Assembly (NCBI RefSeq): GCF_902706605.1
Contig: NZ_CACSLH010000010.1
Coordinates: 28,617 to 92,616, forward strand
DNA: 64,000 bases
From: Enterococcus sp. CSURQ0835
GTDB taxonomy: Bacteria; Bacillota; Bacilli; Lactobacillales; Enterococcaceae
Reading direction: 5' to 3'
The notes under the pieces are model-generated. The model did not search any database and was not told the origin of the DNA. It saw only the letters and a list, made by a program, of their open reading frames with translations. Every line of letters begins with the position of its first letter. Position 1 is the stretch's first letter. Made by a program: the position numbers and the translations under genes. This document shows, in pieces, positions 43,979 through 51,459 of this stretch.

Positions 43979-45175
43979 ATGGACAAAATCAAGTGGGTCA
44001 AAAATGAGATGCCCAAAACAGAAGACAAATATCTACCTTTAATGAATCAAGAAAATATGAAGAAAGCTCGCAAGTTCCACAAGAGTTTTCCTCAATACAG
44101 CGAAACCCCGCTCGTTGAACTTACTCAAATGGCGGACTATCTTGGCTTAGATGATTTCTTTGTGAAAGATGAATCGTATCGCTTCGGTTTAAACGCATTT
44201 AAAGTTTTAGGCGGTTCTTATGCGATCGCCAATTATGTGGCAGAACGTACAGGCAAAGATATTTCAGAGATTACTTATGACACATTGATCTCACCTGAAT
44301 TGAAACAAGAATTTGGTCAAGCAACTTTTTACACAGCAACGGATGGCAATCATGGTCGTGGCGTTGCTTGGGCTGCCAATAAATTAGGTCAAAAATCCGT
44401 CGTCTTGATGCCAAAAGGATCAACGAAGATGCGGTTTGATAATATCGCTAAAGAAGGCGCCAAGGTTACGATCGAAGAAGAGAACTACGACGAATGCGTG
44501 CGGATGGCCAACGACTTAGCTGAAAAAGATGAAAACGGCATCATGGTCCAAGATACAGCTTGGGACGGTTATGAAAAAATCCCGACTTGGATCATGCAAG
44601 GCTACGGCACGATGGCCTCAGAAGCGGGCGAACAAATCGCAAAAGCGGGCAAACGTCCAAGTCACATCTTTATCCAAGCCGGTGTTGGTAGTTTAGCTGG
44701 TGCAGTGATTGGCTACTTCTCCAATCTTTACAAAGAAAATCCACCAAAAATGATCGTGATGGAAGCCCAAGCTGCAGATTGCTTGTACCAATCAGCCAAA
44801 GCAGCTGATGGAAAGATTCGCATCGTGGACGGCGATTTGACGACCATGATGGCGGGACTTGCTTGTGGCGAACCAAATACGATTTCCTTTGATATTTTGA
44901 AAAATCATACGGACTTCTTTGTTTCTTGTCCGGATTGGGTCTCAGCTAAAGGCATGCGCATGTTAGGTGCTCCTGTCAAAGGGGATACGCCGGTTACTTC
45001 AGGTGAATCTGGTGCAGTTGGTATGGGTTTGATCGCAACAGTGATGACCGATCCAAATTACAAAGAGTTGAAAGATCAACTCGGTTTAACTAGTCAATCA
45101 GATGTATTGATGTTCTCAACTGAAGGGAATACCGATCCTGATAATTATAGAAAAATTTTGTGGGAGGAAGAATAA
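43979..45175 (+). CDS. dpaL: 2,3-Diaminopropionate ammonia-lyase DpaL/YgeX
   Basis: The 398-residue PLP enzyme is of the fold-type II beta-elimination family. The PLP lysine is K75 in [11 protein letters not shown] and the glycine-rich loop is [15 protein letters not shown]. DpaL cleaves 2,3-diaminopropionate to pyruvate and two ammonia. In this cluster that is the carbon exit from ureide breakdown, and pyruvate could feed the oxidoreductase at 57680. ATG 43979 lies three bases after the hydA stop with AGGAGG inside the end of hydA. Confidence 0.93.
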   Translation: MDKIKWVKNEMPKTEDKYLPLMNQENMKKARKFHKSFPQYSETPLVELTQMADYLGLDDFFVKDESYRFGLNAFKVLGGSYAIANYVAERTGKDISEITYDTLISPELKQEFGQATFYTATDGNHGRGVAWAANKLGQKSVVLMPKGSTKMRFDNIAKEGAKVTIEEENYDECVRMANDLAEKDENGIMVQDTAWDGYEKIPTWIMQGYGTMASEAGEQIAKAGKRPSHIFIQAGVGSLAGAVIGYFSNLYKENPPKMIVMEAQAADCLYQSAKAADGKIRIVDGDLTTMMAGLACGEPNTISFDILKNHTDFFVSCPDWVSAKGMRMLGAPVKGDTPVTSGESGAVGMGLIATVMTDPNYKELKDQLGLTSQSDVLMFSTEGNTDPDNYRKILWEEE

Positions 45176-45176
45176 A

Positions 45177-46496
45177 ATGGACTTCGAAGCAATCAAAAAA
45201 CAAGCAGCAAACTATGAAAAGGATATGACAAAATTTTTACGGGACTTAGTAGCAATTCCTGGTGAAAGTGCGGACGAAAAGAAAAAATTAGAACGCGCCA
45301 AAGCTGAAATGGAAAAATTAGGCTTTGATAAAGTCGAATTTGACCCACAAGGGAACTTATTAGGCTATATGGGAACTGGTAAAAAACTGATTGCCTTTGA
45401 TGGCCATATGGACACCGTTGCGATCGGTGAAAAGAAAAACTGGAAATTCGATCCTTATGAAGGTTATGAAAATGACACTGAGATCGGTGGCCGTGGGACG
45501 AGCGACCAAGAAGGCGGAATCGTTTCAGCTGTTTATGGTGCGAAGATCATGAAAGATTTAGGCTTATTGAATGATGACTATACTGTTTTAGTGACAGCCA
45601 CCGTTCAAGAAGAAGACTGCGATGGTTTGTGCTGGCAATATATCATCAATGAAGATAAGATTCGCCCAGAATTCGTCGTTTCAACTGAACCAACTGATGG
45701 CGGGATTTACCGTGGACAACGGGGCCGGATGGAAATCCGCATCGATGTCAAAGGCGTCTCCTCTCACGGATCTGCACCAGAACGTGGTGACAACGCAATT
45801 TATAAAATGGCTGACATTTTAAATGATGTGCGCGCTTTAAACAACAATGACTGGACTGAAAGCACTTCAATCAAAGGTCTAGCGAAAATGTTGCAAGAAA
45901 AATTCAACCCTGAATGGGAAGAAGCTCGCTTCTTAGGTCGTGGGACTGTAACAGCTTCACAAATCTTCTTCTCTTCACCAAGTCGTTGTGCCGTAGCGGA
46001 TGGCTGTAGCGTTTCATTAGACCGTCGGATGACAGCTGGCGAAACTTGGGAAAGTTGTTTAGAAGAAATCCGCCAATTACCAGCAGTTCAAAAATACGGT
46101 GAAGATGTAGTCGTTTCTATGTATGACTATGATCGTCCAAGTTACACAGGACTTGTTTACCCAATCGAATGCTACTTCCCAACTTGGGTCATTCCTGAAG
46201 ATCATGCCGTTACCGAAGCATTGATGGAAACTCATCACAATTTATTTGGCGACAAACGTCAAGGACCTGATACCCAAATCAAAATGCGGGCCGCTCGTCC
46301 AGTCTTAGACAAATGGACCTTCTCAACTAATGGTGTCACCATCATGGGCCGTAACAACATCCCTTGTATCGGTTATGGACCAGGTGCCGAAGACCAAGCC
46401 CATGCACCAAATGAAATCAGTTGGAAAGAAGATCTCGTTCGTTGTGCTGCTTTTTACGCAACACTTCCTACGATCTATACGCAAAAAAATAAATAA
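45177..46496 (+). CDS. ygeY: YgeY: M20-family selenium/purine-cluster hydrolase
   Basis: The 439-residue M20-type metallopeptidase-like protein has [26 protein letters not shown] and [11 protein letters not shown], and late EDQAHAPNE. The metal-binding acidic and histidine residues are in order. YgeY sits in the conserved ygeW-ygeX-ygeY cluster and probably removes an acyl or carbamoyl group from a purine-derived intermediate. Start ATG 45177 follows AGGAAGAA after a one-base gap from dpaL. The spacer after it carries a hairpin. Confidence 0.9.
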   Translation: MDFEAIKKQAANYEKDMTKFLRDLVAIPGESADEKKKLERAKAEMEKLGFDKVEFDPQGNLLGYMGTGKKLIAFDGHMDTVAIGEKKNWKFDPYEGYENDTEIGGRGTSDQEGGIVSAVYGAKIMKDLGLLNDDYTVLVTATVQEEDCDGLCWQYIINEDKIRPEFVVSTEPTDGGIYRGQRGRMEIRIDVKGVSSHGSAPERGDNAIYKMADILNDVRALNNNDWTESTSIKGLAKMLQEKFNPEWEEARFLGRGTVTASQIFFSSPSRCAVADGCSVSLDRRMTAGETWESCLEEIRQLPAVQKYGEDVVVSMYDYDRPSYTGLVYPIECYFPTWVIPEDHAVTEALMETHHNLFGDKRQGPDTQIKMRAARPVLDKWTFSTNGVTIMGRNNIPCIGYGPGAEDQAHAPNEISWKEDLVRCAAFYATLPTIYTQKNK

Positions 46497-46504
46497 TTCT
46501 AGTG

Positions 46505-46534
46505 AGCCAGCAAGTGCTCCAAACATTGCTGGCT
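46505..46534 (+). promoter_or_regulatory. Intercistronic hairpin between ygeY and ygeW
   Basis: AGCCAGCAA (46505-46513) pairs with TTGCTGGCT (46526-46534). The tail is TCCTTTT, so it could be a weak terminator or a stabilising 3' end. Confidence 0.5.
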
Positions 46535-46622
46535 TCCTTTTGGTGGACTCAACCGGTTCACTAAACTTATTCAATCAAGTACCATTCAATTGACTAATCA
46601 AACTCAAAGGGGAATCAGCAAA

Positions 46623-47813
46623 ATGGCCGATTTTAAAAAATTATTAGCAGAGATCAAAGAACAAGATACAGCGAAAATGCATGGCAATGATTTCATGCAA
46701 ACATGGGAAAAAAGCGACGCAGAATTAAATGCGACGTTAAAAACAGCAGATGCGTTGCGCGACTTGCGGGAACGTAACATCTCCACTAGAATTTTCGATT
46801 CTGGTTTAGGAATCTCGATTTTCCGGGACAATTCAACTCGGACTCGTTTTTCATTTGCCAGTGCATGTAACATGTTAGGTCTAGCAGTCCAAGATTTAGA
46901 TGAGAAAAAAGCCCAAATCGCTCACGGCGAAACAGTTCGGGAAACTGCAACCATGATCTCATTTATGGCTGATGTGATCGGGATTCGCGATGATATGTAT
47001 ATCGGCAAAGGTGACGCGTATATGCGCGAAGTCATCGAATCAGTAAAAGATAGCTATCAAAGCGGTATTTTAGAACAACGTCCGAACTTAGTCGATCTTC
47101 AAGACGACCAAGATCACCCAACCCAAGTTTTAGCCGATCTTGATCATATGATCCATGAATTTGGCGGCGTCGAAAACTTAAAAGGGAAAAAAATCGTCAT
47201 GTCTTGGGCTTATTCACCATCTTATGGCAAACCGTTATCTGTAGCACAAGGGATCATCGGTTTGATGACGCGTTACGGAATGGATGTCGTCTTAGCCCAT
47301 CCTGAAGGCTATGAAGTCATGCCAGAAGTAGAAGAATTAGCGAAGAAAAACGCTGAAAAATCTGGTGGTTCATACACGAAAACCAATGATATGAAAGAAG
47401 CCTTTGAAGATGCAGATGTCATTTATTGCAAGAGCTGGGCACCGTTCAAAGCCATGGAAGAACGGACTGAATTATACGGCAATGGCGACTTTGATGGCAT
47501 TGACCGTCTAGAACAAGACTTATTAGCTCAAAATGCGAAACATAAAGATTGGGCTTGTACCGAAGACATGATGAAATTGACTAAAGATGGTAAAGCGTTG
47601 TATATGCATCCGCTACCTGCTGACATCACCGGCGTTTCGGCTGATGAAGGCGAAGTTGATGCTTCAGTCTTTGATCGTTATCGCGATGAATTATACAAAC
47701 AAGCCAGCTTCAAACCATATATCATTGCCGCTATGATCTTCTTGAGCAAATTCAAAGATCCAGCAGCTAAATTACAAGAATTAGAAGACCAAGCACAAGA
47801 TCGTCACATGTAA
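46623..47813 (+). CDS. ygeW: Knotted carbamoyltransferase YgeW
   Basis: The 396-residue protein has the carbamoyl-phosphate site FRDNSTRTRFSF and the HPTQVLADL motif of carbamoyltransferases, plus a long insertion as in YgeW. It should move a carbamoyl group between carbamoyl phosphate and a purine-derived acceptor. With ArcC next, the reverse direction would yield ATP. ATG 46623 follows AGGGGAAT. The ORF could begin at 46590, but that region lacks a ribosome site. Confidence 0.92.
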   Translation: MADFKKLLAEIKEQDTAKMHGNDFMQTWEKSDAELNATLKTADALRDLRERNISTRIFDSGLGISIFRDNSTRTRFSFASACNMLGLAVQDLDEKKAQIAHGETVRETATMISFMADVIGIRDDMYIGKGDAYMREVIESVKDSYQSGILEQRPNLVDLQDDQDHPTQVLADLDHMIHEFGGVENLKGKKIVMSWAYSPSYGKPLSVAQGIIGLMTRYGMDVVLAHPEGYEVMPEVEELAKKNAEKSGGSYTKTNDMKEAFEDADVIYCKSWAPFKAMEERTELYGNGDFDGIDRLEQDLLAQNAKHKDWACTEDMMKLTKDGKALYMHPLPADITGVSADEGEVDASVFDRYRDELYKQASFKPYIIAAMIFLSKFKDPAAKLQELEDQAQDRHM

Positions 47814-47830
47814 ATGCACCAGCTTCTGAA

Positions 47831-47876
47831 GCTAAGCTGAACTTTCGACAAACACGTTGCAAAGTGTCAGCTTAGC
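47831..47876 (+). promoter_or_regulatory. Strong intercistronic hairpin between ygeW and arcC
   Basis: GCTAAGCTGA (47831-47840) and TCAGCTTAGC (47867-47876) pair perfectly and extend inward with ACTTT/AAAGT across a one-base bulge. There is no T-run, so it looks like a processing or stability element. Confidence 0.5.
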
Positions 47877-47917
47877 GCAATAGAAGCGCAACAATTGCAC
47901 AACGAGGAGATGGAACC

Positions 47918-48856
47918 ATGACAAAAGTGGTTGTAGCACTAGGTGGGAACGCTTTAGGTAACAATTTAACAGAACAAATGAAAGCGGTTAAACAAACGGC
48001 GACTTCGATCGTAGATTTAGTCGAAGAAGGTTATGAAGTCGTTTTAGTTCACGGCAATGGTCCGCAAGCCGGCATGATCAAGTTGGCAATGGATGAATTG
48101 ACTGAAAAAGATCCGGAAAAATATCCTTCCGTTTCATTATCTGTCTGTGTCGCTATGAGTCAAACGTATATCGGATATGACTTGCAAAATGCTTTACGAG
48201 AAGAAATGCTTCATCGCAAGATCCAAAAGCCAGTCGTAACTGTCGCAACCCAAGTCGTTGTTGACGAAAACGATCCGGCTTTCAATCATCCAACGAAACC
48301 GATCGGCCGGTTTATGACCAAAGATGAAGCCATGGACTTGAAATTACAAAAGAAGATTGAAGTAGTGGAAGATGCCGGTCGCGGGTATCGCCAAGTCGTC
48401 GCTTCACCAAAACCAAAAGAAATCGTTGAACTGGAGACGATTACTAATTTGATCCAAGCCAATGAACTTGTCATCACTTGTGGTGGTGGCGGGATTCCAG
48501 TCATCAAACAAGCTAACGATCATTTGAAAGGGACACCGGCAGTCATTGATAAAGATTATTGTAGCGCGCTGTTAGCCGAAGTGATTGATGCTGATTATTT
48601 GGTGATCTTGACAGCGGTCGAAAAAGTCGCTTTGAATTTTGGCAAACCGGATCAAAAAGAATTAGCAGATGTTTCGATTGCTGAAATGAAAGACTACATT
48701 AAAGAAGGTCACTTTGCACCAGGCTCAATGTTACCAAAAGTTGAAGCTGCCGTTTCGTTTGCTGAAAAAAGCGGCCATGATGCCTTGATCACTTCACTGG
48801 AAAAAGCCAAAGAAGGACTTGCCGGGAAGACGGGAACGGTCATCAAAGGGAAATAA
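47918..48856 (+). CDS. arcC: Carbamate kinase ArcC
   Basis: The 312-residue carbamate kinase has VALGGNALGNNLTEQ, VHGNGPQAGMI and ITCGGGGIPVI. It makes ATP from carbamoyl phosphate and ADP. In this cluster the substrate comes from YgeW rather than the arginine deiminase pathway, since no arcA or arcB is nearby. ATG 47918 follows GAGGAG. Confidence 0.94.
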   Translation: MTKVVVALGGNALGNNLTEQMKAVKQTATSIVDLVEEGYEVVLVHGNGPQAGMIKLAMDELTEKDPEKYPSVSLSVCVAMSQTYIGYDLQNALREEMLHRKIQKPVVTVATQVVVDENDPAFNHPTKPIGRFMTKDEAMDLKLQKKIEVVEDAGRGYRQVVASPKPKEIVELETITNLIQANELVITCGGGGIPVIKQANDHLKGTPAVIDKDYCSALLAEVIDADYLVILTAVEKVALNFGKPDQKELADVSIAEMKDYIKEGHFAPGSMLPKVEAAVSFAEKSGHDALITSLEKAKEGLAGKTGTVIKGK

Positions 48857-48892
48857 TAAATGCATTGGAGCATCATCATAAGGAGGAAAAAC

Positions 48893-49270
48893 ATGTCTAA
48901 AAAAATGATCAATTCAAGCCAAGTACCAGCACCGGTGGGACCTTTTTCTCATTCTGTAGGCACCGATGATTTCTTATTTATTTCTGGTCAATTAGGGATC
49001 GATCCTGCGACTGGGAAATTACCAGCTGATGTTTTAGCGCAAGCCAAACAAAGTTTCAAAAATTTTGACGCGATTTTAAAAGAAGCCGGCATGACAGCTT
49101 CTGATGTTGTGAAAACGACGGTCTTTTTGACGGATATGAATGATTTTGCAGCGATCAATGAAGTCTATGCCGATTACTTCGGTGATTGGAAACCCGCGCG
49201 TTCTTGTTACGCGGTTAAAAGTTTACCAGCAGGTGGCGATTTTGAGATCGAGGCGATCGCTGCCAAATAA
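48893..49270 (+). CDS. RidA-family enamine/imine deaminase
   Basis: The 125-residue protein has PAPVGPFSHSV near the start, ISGQLGIDP, and a C-terminal ARSCYAVKSLPAGGDFEIEAIA with the conserved Arg. RidA hydrolyses reactive enamines and imines. Here it would handle the 2-aminoacrylate released by DpaL. ATG 48893 follows AAGGAGG. Confidence 0.93.
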   Translation: MSKKMINSSQVPAPVGPFSHSVGTDDFLFISGQLGIDPATGKLPADVLAQAKQSFKNFDAILKEAGMTASDVVKTTVFLTDMNDFAAINEVYADYFGDWKPARSCYAVKSLPAGGDFEIEAIAAK

Positions 49271-49277
49271 GCGATCC

Positions 49278-49313
49278 TCCGCAAACTTTCTGAATTAGTC
49301 GTTCGGTTGCGGA
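49278..49313 (+). promoter_or_regulatory. Intercistronic hairpin after ridA
   Basis: TCCGCAA (49278-49284) pairs with TTGCGGA (49307-49313). No T-run follows, so it is not a clear terminator. Confidence 0.35.
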
Positions 49314-49351
49314 AAATCGTTTGGGCTTACTTATGAAGGGAAGAATTATTT

Positions 49352-50680
49352 ATGAATTCAGAAGAAAAAAATAGTCTATTTGACTATGATGCCAAACCTT
49401 CGTTGACGGAAGTCGTACCATTAGGATTACAACATGTTGTGGCTGCAGTCGTTGGGATCGTTACGCCAGGTTTGATGATCGCCAAGGTCTGTAACTTAAA
49501 TGGCAGTGACACCACGCTGTTGATCCAGACTTCTTTGATATTTGCGGGCATCTCAACTTTGTTACAGATTTTTCCATTGTTCGGCCGCTTTGGGGCACGT
49601 TTGCCGGTCGTAATGGGTGCAAGTTTTGCGTATGTGCCGATTCTTTTGACGATCGGTGGTGATTTTGGCATCAGAGCGATTTTTGGTGCGCAATTGATCG
49701 GTGGTATCATCATTATGTTAGTCGGGTTGATCTTGAAAAAAATCCGCTTCATCTTTCCGCCGATCGTCACAGGAACGGTAATTTTAAGTATCGGACTTTC
49801 ACTTTTTCCGGTGGCCGTGAAATACATGGCTGGCGGTGTTGGAAATAAAGACTACGGCGCATGGCAAAATTGGCTGATCGCGTTGGTGACTTTTTTGATC
49901 GTCTTTTACTTGAATAATTTCGGCAAAGGTTTTTTGAAATTATCTTCGATCTTAGTCGGAATGGTAGCCGGGTATTTGATCGCCTTAGCAATGGGCATGG
50001 TCCAGTTTGATCCGGTGGGAAAAGCCGGGATCGTTCAAATGATCAGCCCGATGCATTTCGGGATGGAATTCAAACTAGTGCCGATCTTAATGTTAACGAT
50101 CGTCTCGATGGTGGGGTCAGTTGAATCAATCGGCCAATTTACTGCAACGACAGTCGGTGCGATGGATCGTCAACCGACCGATAAAGAATTGTCCGGCGCC
50201 ATCATGGGCAATGGGTTTGCAAACTTTATCGGGAGCTTCTTCGGGAGTGTACCAGTTGCTACTTTCGGCCAAAACGTCGGTTTAGTGATCACGACAAGAG
50301 CGGTCAATAAATTTATTTTAGTCTTTGCTTCAGGCATTTTGTTACTAGCGGGTTTCATTCCTAAAATCTCCGCTTTATTGACGACGATCCCATATGCCGT
50401 CATCGGAGGCGCAACGATTTCGGTTTTTGCAACGATTGCGATGACAGGGATCAAAACGATCTCACAAGAAAAATTAACGCCTGAAAACACGATCATCGTT
50501 GGTTTATCACTAGCCTTTGGTGTCGGGACTGCATTATCAGAAAATTGCTTTGCTGGTTTTCCAGCTTGGGTCACGACGATTTTTGGAAACTCTGAAGTGA
50601 TCTTAACGACGATTTTAGCAATTGTTTTGAATTTAGTCTTAAACCACCTGAAAGCTAGACCGAAAGCCAAAGAAGCTTAA
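49352..50680 (+). CDS. Second purine permease, NCS2 family
   Basis: The 442-residue polytopic protein has VPLGLQHVVAAVVGIVTPG and a central VSMVGSVESIGQFTATT, then SVPVATFGQNVGLVITTRAV, as in NCS2 xanthine/urate permeases. It is more like UacT/PucJ-type members than the permease at 20453, but substrate cannot be fixed. ATG 49352 follows GAAGGGAAG. It is the last gene of the ssnA operon. Confidence 0.9.
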   Translation: MNSEEKNSLFDYDAKPSLTEVVPLGLQHVVAAVVGIVTPGLMIAKVCNLNGSDTTLLIQTSLIFAGISTLLQIFPLFGRFGARLPVVMGASFAYVPILLTIGGDFGIRAIFGAQLIGGIIIMLVGLILKKIRFIFPPIVTGTVILSIGLSLFPVAVKYMAGGVGNKDYGAWQNWLIALVTFLIVFYLNNFGKGFLKLSSILVGMVAGYLIALAMGMVQFDPVGKAGIVQMISPMHFGMEFKLVPILMLTIVSMVGSVESIGQFTATTVGAMDRQPTDKELSGAIMGNGFANFIGSFFGSVPVATFGQNVGLVITTRAVNKFILVFASGILLLAGFIPKISALLTTIPYAVIGGATISVFATIAMTGIKTISQEKLTPENTIIVGLSLAFGVGTALSENCFAGFPAWVTTIFGNSEVILTTILAIVLNLVLNHLKARPKAKEA

Positions 50681-50689
50681 TTTATCATC

Positions 50690-50857
50690 AACTTGTCGGC
50701 TGTATGTATCTCTACTCATACTTTCTCATTGACCACACATAGAGAATCCTTTTTTAAGAAAATACAGCTTATACACGTTCCGATTTGTCAGTTCATATCT
50801 TTTACGTTCAAAACTCAACCATTGAGCGTTCAGTTTCTCAGATGCAGCCGACAAGTT
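50690..50857. repeat. 13-bp perfect inverted repeat enclosing 142 bases
   Basis: AACTTGTCGGCTG (50690-50702) and CAGCCGACAAGTT (50845-50857) are perfect reverse complements. The enclosed 142 bases have no credible gene. The structure could be a MITE-like remnant or a long-range RNA stem. It lies between the permease and the ModE-like gene. Confidence 0.6.
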
Positions 50858-50886
50858 TATGAACAGATTTATTTCTGTCGATAGAT

Positions 50887-50920
50887 CAAATAAAGCTGAG
50901 CTATGGCTCAGCTTTATTTG
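50887..50920. terminator. 15-bp perfect hairpin before the ModE-like gene
   Basis: CAAATAAAGCTGAGC (50887-50901) / GCTCAGCTTTATTTG (50906-50920) have a TATG loop. T-runs are inside the stem. It could stop read-through from the permease in either direction. Confidence 0.6.
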
Positions 50921-50962
50921 CTAAAAACGTTATCTATTGTAAGTGGTACGGAGGGGAAAATA

Positions 50963-51316
50963 ATGAAAAAAGATCCAGCGCTGACGTATTCATTGACGCT
51001 CCGCTTGTTAAAAAATGAACGATTTTTAGGTCCTGGAGTCGTGACGATCTTAGAATTGATCGAACGAGAAGGGTCGTTGAATAAAGCTGCCCAAACGATG
51101 GCGATCTCCTATAATAAAGCGTGGCGGATCGTGCAACGAGCCGAAAGCCAATGGGACCGCCCTTTGTTAGAGACGAAAGTCGGTGGACCATGTGGCGGCG
51201 GTTCCAAATTGACCCCAGATGCGAAAGTCTTGTTAACTAAGTACCATCAATTTGAAACGGAAACCTATCAACTAGTCGATCAAGTCTTTAACGAGATCTT
51301 CCAAGAATTCTTATAA
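50963..51316 (+). CDS. ModE-like winged-helix regulator without ligand domain
   Basis: The 117-residue protein is a winged helix of the LysR/ModE N-terminal type: GPGVVTILELIEREGSLNKAAQTMAISYNKAWRIV, then a GGPCGGGSKLT loop and a helical tail. Full ModE has two extra C-terminal molybdate-binding (MOP) domains that are absent here, so it resembles the short single-domain ModE-like proteins. It probably responds to molybdate or the Mo cofactor indirectly, or to a purine. The start at ATG 50963 follows GGAGGGG. It directly precedes the selenium-dependent XDH. Confidence 0.78.
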   Translation: MKKDPALTYSLTLRLLKNERFLGPGVVTILELIEREGSLNKAAQTMAISYNKAWRIVQRAESQWDRPLLETKVGGPCGGGSKLTPDAKVLLTKYHQFETETYQLVDQVFNEIFQEFL

Positions 51317-51339
51317 AATGTGAAGTTTTTTACAAGAAA

Positions 51340-51354
51340 ATGGTAGCGCTATCT
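51340..51354 (+). promoter_or_regulatory. cre-like site upstream of the fused XDH
   Basis: ATGGTAGCGCTATCT matches the cre consensus with one mismatch, about 40 bases before the -35 box. Confidence 0.4.
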
Positions 51355-51392
51355 AAAAGTTTATAAAATCTCAACAAAAAAATTTTTTTCTA

Positions 51393-51421
51393 TTCAAAAT
51401 ATTATTTATAGGTGTTATAAT
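51393..51421 (+). promoter_or_regulatory. Promoter of the fused XDH with overlapping AT-rich dyad
   Basis: TTCAAA (51393-51398) and TATAAT (51416-51421) are 17 bases apart. AAAATATTATTT (within 51395-51410) overlaps the -35 and the spacer. Confidence 0.5.
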
Positions 51422-51459
51422 GAACCCGAGATAAAAATAATTGTTGGGAAGTGGGATGG

